In this document: positions 57,750-64,000 of the stretch, one piece after another
Position numbering within the stretch: position 1 is the first letter of the stretch
Layout: each line of letters begins with the position of its first letter
DNA from: Cercis canadensis
Taxonomy: Eukaryota > Streptophyta > Magnoliopsida > Fabales > Fabaceae
Assembly (NCBI GenBank): GCA_003255065.1
Contig: QAOA01005709.1
Location: 107,957 to 171,956 of the forward strand
DNA length: 64,000 nt
Reading direction: 5' to 3'
Program-made: the position numbers and the translations under genes
Notes under the pieces: generated by a model
Databases searched by the model: none
Told to the model about the DNA's origin: nothing
What the model saw: only the letters and a program-made list of their open reading frames with translations

Positions 57750-60474
57750 ATGGAAGGGTTATTGAATTCTTTACTTAACCAAAGTTGTTTAAAACCCTTT
57801 GGTTTCACTCCAAAACTCAGTAATACTTTCCCAATGATCACAAGAAATGGATATTTCAATCCTAAGCTTGAGCCACATCTCCTGAGAAGAAGTTGCACAT
57901 ATTTAGGTAGAGACACTGCCTCTAGATCCAGAGGTGCTGGCATTGCTGCTGTTGATAGTGATGATAAAGGAGGAAAAGAATGTAATACAGACTGGGAGAT
58001 GGAGTTCCTTGGGGAACTTGACCCATTTGGTTACCAAGCTCCAAAGAAGAGGAAAAAAGAACAGAAGTCAAAGTTGCTTGAAGATACTGATGGTATGGAT
58101 TGGTGTGTGAGGGCAAGAAAGATGGCACTTAAATCAATTGAAGCAAGGGGCATGACTTGTACAATGGAAGGTTTAGTCAATGTTAAGAAGAAAAAGAAAA
58201 AGAACAAAAAGAAGTTGGTAAACAACAAGAAATTGATTAAGAAAACTGAGGAAATAGAAGATGATCTTGATTATAGTTCAGAGGAAGACTTGGAAGCATT
58301 GGCTATGGGACCTCTGGATGATGTTAGTGATTTGAAAAGGACAGTGAGTTTGATGGCTGGTGGAATGTTTGTAGAAAAGAAGGAGAAGACAATGGAAGAG
58401 TTTGCTCATAGGCTGTCCCAGTTCTCTGGGCCATCTGATCGTAGGAAAGAAATCAACTTGAACAAAGAAATTATAGAAGCACAGACTGCAGAGGAAGTAT
58501 TGGAGGTTACCTCTGAAACAATCGTGGCAGTTGCAAAAGGCTTAAGTCCGTCGCCTCTCTCTCCTTTTAACATTGCCACTGCTCTTCATCGTATTGCTAA
58601 GAACATGGAAAAAGTGTCTATGCTGCAAACCCGAAGATTGGCTTTTGCTCGACAAAAAGAGATGTCTATGCTTGTGGCCATTGCAATGACAGCATTACCT
58701 GAATGCTCTGCTCAAGGTATCTCAAATATATCTTGGGCATTATCCAAAATTGGAGGCGAGCTTCTATACTTTTCAGAAATGGATAGAATTGCAGAGGTTG
58801 CTTTGACCAAAGTTGGGGAATTCAACTCTCAAAATGTTGCTAACATTGCAGGTGCTTTTGCTTCAATGCAGCACTCTGCTCCTGATCTTTTCTCAGAATT
58901 ATCAAAAAGGGCTTCAGATGTAATTTACACTTTCCAAGAGCAAGAACTTGCTCAGATTTTGTGGGCTTTTGCATCTTTATACGAGCCTGCTGACCCTTTA
59001 TTTGATTCTTTAGACAATGTCTTCAAGGTTGATAGCCAATTGAAATGTTCTAAAGGTGAGAAAACATCAAATTCTTACGAACAAAGCAGTGTTGATAGAA
59101 ATGGTGCCTTAGATGGATCTCTTGGCTCTCCTGTACTTACTTTCAGTAGAGATCAGCTTGGGAATATAGCTTGGTCCTATGCTGTCCTTGGACAAATGGG
59201 TAGGAAGTTCTTCTCTCTCCTGTGGAAAACTCTTAGCCATTATGAGGAGCAAAGGATTTCAGAGCAGTATAGGGAAGATGTCATGTTTGCTTCTCAGGTT
59301 CATCTAGTCAATCAATGCTTGAAGCTTGAATTCCCTCGTCTTCAGTTATCTTTAAGTAGTGAGCTTGAGGTTAAAGTTACTCGTGCTGGAAAAACGAAAA
59401 GGTTTAATCAGAAAATGACTTCATCATTTCAGAAAGAGGTTGGACGGCTTCTTCTTAGCACTGGCCTAGAATGGGTCAAAGAATATGTTGTGGATGGTTA
59501 CACTTTGGATGCTGTGTTAGTTGATAAGAAGATTGCTCTGGAGATTGACGGTCCAACTCATTTCTCAAGAAATACTGGTGGGTATCTGTGTTTACGTGAA
59601 GTTGTGCAACCTTCTGTCTTCTTATACCTCTAGGACATAGGTGTATTTTAATTTATTTTTCTTCACTTGCCATAGGTGTACCTCTAGGACATACCATGCT
59701 AAAACGCCGATACATTACTGCTGCTGGATGGAAGGTTATATCATTATCCCATCTGGAGGTAAGCTCTCACCTGTCATATTTCTGAGTTGTTATTTATCCA
59801 CTTTTACCATTTCAACATCTTTGAATGCCAAATTCAAAAACCTCTAAGTTGATTCTATGTTTCAGAACATGGGCTAGTACCTAATCATGTAGGAAATATA
59901 AACATAGTGCAAGTTGAATTATAATATCATTCACTTTTTCCTTGAAAAAAATATATTTGTAATGATGCTAGGCTCCTGAATTAGTAGGAAAATATACTTC
60001 TTTCAGTGAACAGATTCCTACTACCATGCAAATCTTGATTAGTTGGTATATCATTTACATATAAACTGCATACAGAACCCAGAGAGAAAAGTCTTGTTTA
60101 AATACATAATATTGGTAGCGTATGTACATCTGAAATATGGTTATAGAGAGTGTCTCTTCTATTACACTTGGCATACAATCCACGATTTTTACCATGCAAA
60201 TCTTGATTCAATTGTAATAGCCTCAAACCCATTTGACCTCAAGAATGTGTCTTCCAAACACTGGAAAATATAAGTTGCATAATTGTTTGTGAACTAGACA
60301 ATTTAATGACTTTGTATATGTCTGGAAAATTTTGGTGACATTTGTGGTCTTGCCTCTTTATTGTAGTGGGAGAAACTTGAAGGAGCATTCCAGCAAGCAG
60401 AGTACCTTAGAGAAATTCTTAAAATTCATTTAGATGAAGCATACACCAATGCTGCTTTGACAGAGGTAAAGTAA
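57750..60474 (+). CDS. RAP: RAP-domain protein, plastid rRNA maturation factor
   Basis: In Arabidopsis, RAP is an octotricopeptide-type RNA-binding protein of the plastid nucleoid region needed for 16S rRNA 5' processing. Three exons (57750-59577, 59676-59758, 60367-60474) give 2019 nt, 672 residues, equal in size to the remembered 671-residue homologue. The N-terminus is basic and Ser/Asn-rich, fitting a transit peptide, with [20 protein letters not shown] and a Lys-rich run near 145-165. The middle is helical repeats ([64 protein letters not shown]), the OPR pattern. The C-terminal RAP domain reads [28 protein letters not shown] and [19 protein letters not shown]. The last codons overlap a GTAAAG, so a longer splice form is conceivable. 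Confidence 0.95.
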
Positions 60475-61289
60475 TAATCTAATTCTGTTTCTGAAATATA
60501 GGCAGATATGTATCTATGATTTGAGCTATTATGCTCCCTTGAAAAATTATAATAAGGGAGCATGTTAGAATTTTCCATTTAATTAACAGGATCTATATGT
60601 TAAATGAATGCCACAGTTGTTCAGTCTTTTTTTTTTCCCCACTTTTGTTAATTTACATATAAAGGATTGTGGCAACCAACTATATGCTTGTTTTAGTTGC
60701 AAGTTGACTATGTTATTTTGACAATGGCTATCTAATCTCATAGCGAAAACAAAACAAAATAAAATGTATGTAAAAAGATAACTTTTGATCTTATATTGTG
60801 TCACATGTCATATTTATGAACAGTCTTTATCTTTTAATTTATGTTCCTCAGGTGGTGTTTGGTATAGAGGATCCTCTTTACTGGGAATCCTTACTTTTCT
60901 GGGAATAGGATTCCCAGGTATGAGATTACTGGGAAAGTTAATATTCTCATGTTTGGTTATCACTTAACTTTCCTGGGAATATTATGGTGTATTCCCAACA
61001 AAATTGTATTCCCATGTTTGGTTCAAATAGAATATACCCAGGAATGCTATCAATTTTTCCAAAAATACCCTTAATTGAAATAAAAGAAAATAAGTAAAAG
61101 AACACAACATATACCTACAAATTGATGATCCATGGGAGCAATAAAACTTTCAGCATTATAAATAATTTCAAAATATACAAAGATACATATTAATTACTAC
61201 ATTGATACTATCACTAATACATTATCCAAAAAATTTCAAAATCCTAATGAACCAGCTGAATATTAAACAAAGTTTCCTGAGAATTAAAG
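60475..61289. other. RAP 3' flank with possible partial transposon
   Basis: From about 60851 the sequence GGTGGTGTTTGGTATAGAGG opens a stretch with repeated CTGGGAAT and ATTCCCA motifs and CATGTTTGGTT. This resembles one end of a PIF/Harbinger or hAT-type non-autonomous element, but the opposite end is not visible. No gene is seen. Confidence 0.35.
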
Positions 61290-61512
61290 AAATCCGGTTG
61301 GGTGTAGATATTGGAAGAGCAAGATAAGTAAGGCCAAAGTCAGTGACACGAGCTTCAAAGGATTTGGTAAGAAGAATATTTGATGCCTTGATATTTCCAT
61401 GGGAGTTACTAGGACCCTGTGAGTGTAGGTATGCAATCCCACGTGCAGCACCAAGGGCAATGCCTGACCTTGTTTCCCAATTTAGTGGAGTCCTTCCAGC
61501 TGGACTAGTTCC
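61290..61512 (-). pseudogene. Receptor-like kinase fragment (RKL1-type, atypical kinase)
   Basis: After an acceptor-like TGTTACAG the minus strand reads GRTPLNWETRSGIALGAARG, IAYLHSQGPSNSHGNIKASN, ILLTKSFEARVTDFGLTYL, then TPNR before diverging. This is subdomains VIb-VII of LRR receptor kinases of the RKL1 class, with HGN in place of the HRD catalytic motif, as in that class. Only about 75 codons remain, so it is a truncated fragment. Confidence 0.85.
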
Positions 61513-62394
61513 TGTAACATGAAATCAGAAAGATAAATAAGCAAGCAATATCAAATTTTGTATTTGATCGTCTTACACCCACATTACAATCCTTTGGCTT
61601 TGTATTTCTCAACTCCATTCTTAACTTAGTTGCATATTAGTTCACCTAAAAGTTCTCGATGAAACAACAGAGATTAAATTTAGGTCTTACATACTAATAT
61701 AGAATCACTAAGAAATTTTTTTAGAATAATAGATCTCATTCCGAATAATGATTGTTGATTTTGACTCTCTGGTAGCCTTGCTGACACCCTCTTTGCATTT
61801 AATGGAAAGCTGACCCATTCCTTTATCTTTCCATGTATTCTGATCTGCTGGATCACTTGACTGGACATACCAAGAGTGAAAGATATAAAACCATTAAGGT
61901 GAATTCATAAGACCAAGCTAAATCAGAACAAGCTCAAAATCTAAGAATGTTGTTCAATGACAGTAACATGATATATATCAGCATAAACTTTACACTGGAT
62001 CATTCGATCATATAACTAGTTATAATAAAGGGAAAAGTCCAAAAAACTCCCCTGAACCATACACCTTGTGCGCTTTACCCCCAATGCTTTAAAAACGTAG
62101 GGAATACCTCCTTCAACTACTAAAATGTGCGTTTTACCCCCCAAAATTCAAACAGACGTCCAATAATGGATGGAAAAAGCACGTGTCATGCACGTGATGT
62201 GTTTAAATGAAAATAAATTTATAAAATTGGGGCCCAAAATTAATATTCAAAAATTTTTAGGATCAAATAATAATATTTAAAAGTAATCATCTTCAACCTC
62301 CACCTCTCTCTCCCTCTCCCGTTCTTCTCTGAAGGCCATCCCAATCATAGAGCAAGAAGTGCTTCAAGCCATAGTGAATTCTAGCAGGCTTTGA

Positions 62395-62525
62395 CGGCGG
62401 CTACAGCTGATGGTGGTGAAGCTGCTTCTGAGCACATCAGCTCCGGCATGCCAGCTATGGTCATAGAAACCGTGATTCCTAGTCCTTCCGACGACCACAA
62501 CACTGTCTCCACTAGACTAGTCTGT
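62395..62525 (+). other. Second possibly captured gene fragment in the Pack-MULE
   Basis: One plus-strand frame reads TADGGEAASEHISSGMPAMV, then IETVIPSPSDDHNTVST. The composition is protein-like and unlike the AT-rich surroundings. No family is recognised. Confidence 0.3.
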
Positions 62526-62818
62526 TTAATTTATGGGTCTTATTGAATTTTTTTTTTCTACATGCGACTTTGTTGGAGACAATGAATGGTTTTTGCTGTT
62601 CTTTTGAGATTATGAATGTGTTTACCAAAAAAAAAAAATGCCTTTAGTTTGGAAAAGATTTGCCTATAAATCATGGAAGCATGGTTCTACTTTAAAACTT
62701 GAGCTGGGTTTTGCACGTCAAGTTGTAGTAGTCATTCAATTATAATTAAGTGCTGGTTGCAATTGGGTCTATGTTTCTCAACCGCGGTTTCATCGTTCCC
62801 AAAATTACCAACATACCC

Positions 62819-63043
62819 TCAAGCTCCACCTCCTCCTACTGATCCTGCTTCCACATAATCGCGAGCCCAGTGTACGAAGTTTCCACATTTGAAGCAATCG
62901 CTACTGAAAACGGTGTCGTTTTCTCCAACAACAGTAATGACCTTGGTTCTTCCCTGAGCTACGGATCTTGGAACTGAGAGAAGGTTGTTGTTTCCTTTCA
63001 AAGCAGCGGTGTATAACCCATCGGATTCTTCCTTGGGAGCCAT
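62819..63043 (-). CDS. Captured zinc-knuckle ORF inside the Pack-MULE
   Basis: A 74-codon ORF starting MAPKEESDGLYTAALKGNNN contains GRTKVITVVGENDTVF and a degraded CCHC knuckle, CFKCGNFVHWARDY, in which the last Cys is Tyr. It ends in a Gly run. The ATG lies about 210 bp inside the right terminal repeat, where Pack-MULE promoters are often placed. It looks like the first exon of a host gene picked up by the element. Whether it is translated is unknown. Confidence 0.5.
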   Translation of the reverse strand: MAPKEESDGLYTAALKGNNNLLSVPRSVAQGRTKVITVVGENDTVFSSDCFKCGNFVHWARDYVEAGSVGGGGA

Positions 63044-63252
63044 GCAAGAACCAAGCCTAAAAATTCGAAGAAATCAAATTGACGAGCTAATGTCTCAAAC
63101 CCCCAAATGCGTTCATCTCAAAAAATAGACCGAACGCGTTCGAGTTTCCTCCTGGGGTTAGGATAAGTTGAATAAGTTTTATTTTCATTTCACTACTTCG
63201 AATTCGGGGAAAGGATTGAGCTCAGCCTAACCGGGGCTAGGCTAGTTTCAGT

Positions 63253-63286
<34 letters not shown>

Positions 63287-64000
63287 GGAGGTTGAAGATG
63301 ATTTCTTTTAAATATTATTATTTGATCCTAAAATTTTTTGAATATTAATTTTGGACCCCAATTTTATAAATTTATTTTCATTTAAACACATCACGTGCAC
63401 AACACATGCTTTTTCCATCCATTATTGGACGTCTGTTTGAATTTTGGAGGTAAAGCACACATTTTAGTAGTTGAAGGAGGTATTCCTTACGTTTTTAAAG
63501 CATGGGGGGTAAAGCGCCCAAGGTGTATAGTTTAGGGGAGTTTTTTGGACTTTTCCCTATAATAAAATACCTTGACATAAAGCTTGCATTTCACTTCATG
63601 CACAACTACAATGCCCTTCTCTTCCGTCTTCTTCAACGATGGGCTACCAGGTTGCTCCAAGTCCTTTTTTGTGTCCAAATGAAGAAGAATTATTTCCCAT
63701 TCATCTCTCTTCTTTATGAGACAAGTTATCCATGCCATGAAGAGGCACTTTCAAATGTAACTCCAGCTACCAACTTTGCAATGTCATAAACATACAAACA
63801 AGACTATCAATGACAAATTTAATCAGCTCATTTACCATGGTATAAGACTATAAGGTCACAATTGAATCCACCTAGTAATGAGTTCTATCAAAGGTCTGGC
63901 TGTCAACACAGGATAACTAGCCAAATATAATAAAAAATTTGACACTGTAAAGACCATCTTATGGATGAACTATCAACTAGATCTTGGAAACTTCCAGCAT

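Larger units (their letters stand above)
62030..63557. mobile_element. Pack-MULE: 1.5-kb Mutator-like element with about 300-bp terminal inverted repeats
   Basis: Perfect 9-bp duplications TATAATAAA at 62021-62029 and 63558-63566 flank it. The ends GGGAAAAGTCCAAAAAACTC and GAGTTTTTTGGACTTTTCCC are perfect inverted repeats. Similarity continues for about 300 bp through CACGTG-rich sequence to a GA/CT run (62305-62325; 63259-63285). There is no transposase. The interior is gene-like: a zinc-knuckle ORF on the minus strand and a second protein-like stretch near 62400-62520. Confidence 0.93.
61708..64000 (-). pseudogene. RanBP1-domain (NUP50-like) gene remnant, split by a MULE; runs off right edge
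   Basis: One exon ends at 63571 with EEKGIVVVHEVKCKLYVK, then GTATTT. The next, 61708-61866, starts after TATGTCCAG with SSDPADQNTWKDKGMGQLSI, then KCKEGVSKATRESKSTIIIRNE. Joined in phase they give the first half of a Ran-binding domain (CKLYV ... W-K-D-x-G-x-G). After IRNE the expected second half is missing; nine unrelated codons and a TAG follow. The intron between them contains the Pack-MULE and without it would be about 167 bp. The 5' limit of the first exon is unclear and a stop lies 5 codons before the ATG at 63738. Probably a pseudogene; the missing 5' half lies beyond 64000. Confidence 0.65.

Overview
This is nuclear DNA of a flowering plant, almost certainly a eudicot. The genes have short GT-AG introns in AT-rich DNA. 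They encode plant mitochondrial, plastid and peroxisomal proteins, and the gaps hold typical plant elements: MULE foldbacks, LINE tails and MITEs. Runs of N at 4697, 10557-10568 and 28175, two of them flanked by near-identical direct repeats, suggest a draft assembly of a heterozygous individual. I cannot name the species.

Left part (1-25.4 kb): a block of metabolic genes. On the minus strand are the 5' part of a mitochondrial NAD-malic enzyme (59 kDa type), a small single-span complex I-type protein, a Rossmann-fold MAT2B/dTDP-4-dehydrorhamnose reductase-like protein, and a membrane protein with a bacterial-PH-like domain. On the plus strand is DGD2, digalactosyldiacylglycerol synthase 2. 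From memory this order parallels Arabidopsis At4g00550-At4g00585, so it is probably old conserved synteny. Between the MAT2B-like and PH-like genes lies what I read as a two-gene C/D-box snoRNA unit (14.6-15.2 kb) with its own promoter-like elements; one guide matches a universally conserved stretch of 25S rRNA.

Middle (25.4-47 kb): a zinc-knuckle protein gene whose 39-42-nt micro-exon has been tandemly triplicated together with its intron; a small methyl-CpG-binding-domain protein with a 3.2-kb intron; and two tandem single-C2-domain proteins of the elicitor-responsive/phloem-protein type.

Right part (47-64 kb): a broken thioesterase copy followed by an intact HotDog acyl-CoA thioesterase with a peroxisomal C-terminal AKL; an F-box FBD remnant; cpFtsY (chloroplast SRP receptor) head-to-head with the plastid RNA-maturation protein RAP; then a degraded zone. 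In that zone a RanBP1-domain gene runs off the right edge with a 1.5-kb Pack-MULE in its intron and ends next to a receptor-kinase fragment.

All spliced models were assembled by hand from splice sites, reading phase and remembered family sequence. Every listed exon set sums to a whole number of codons. UTR limits, transcription starts and alternative splicing cannot be seen here. Identities rest on recognition, not on a database search.
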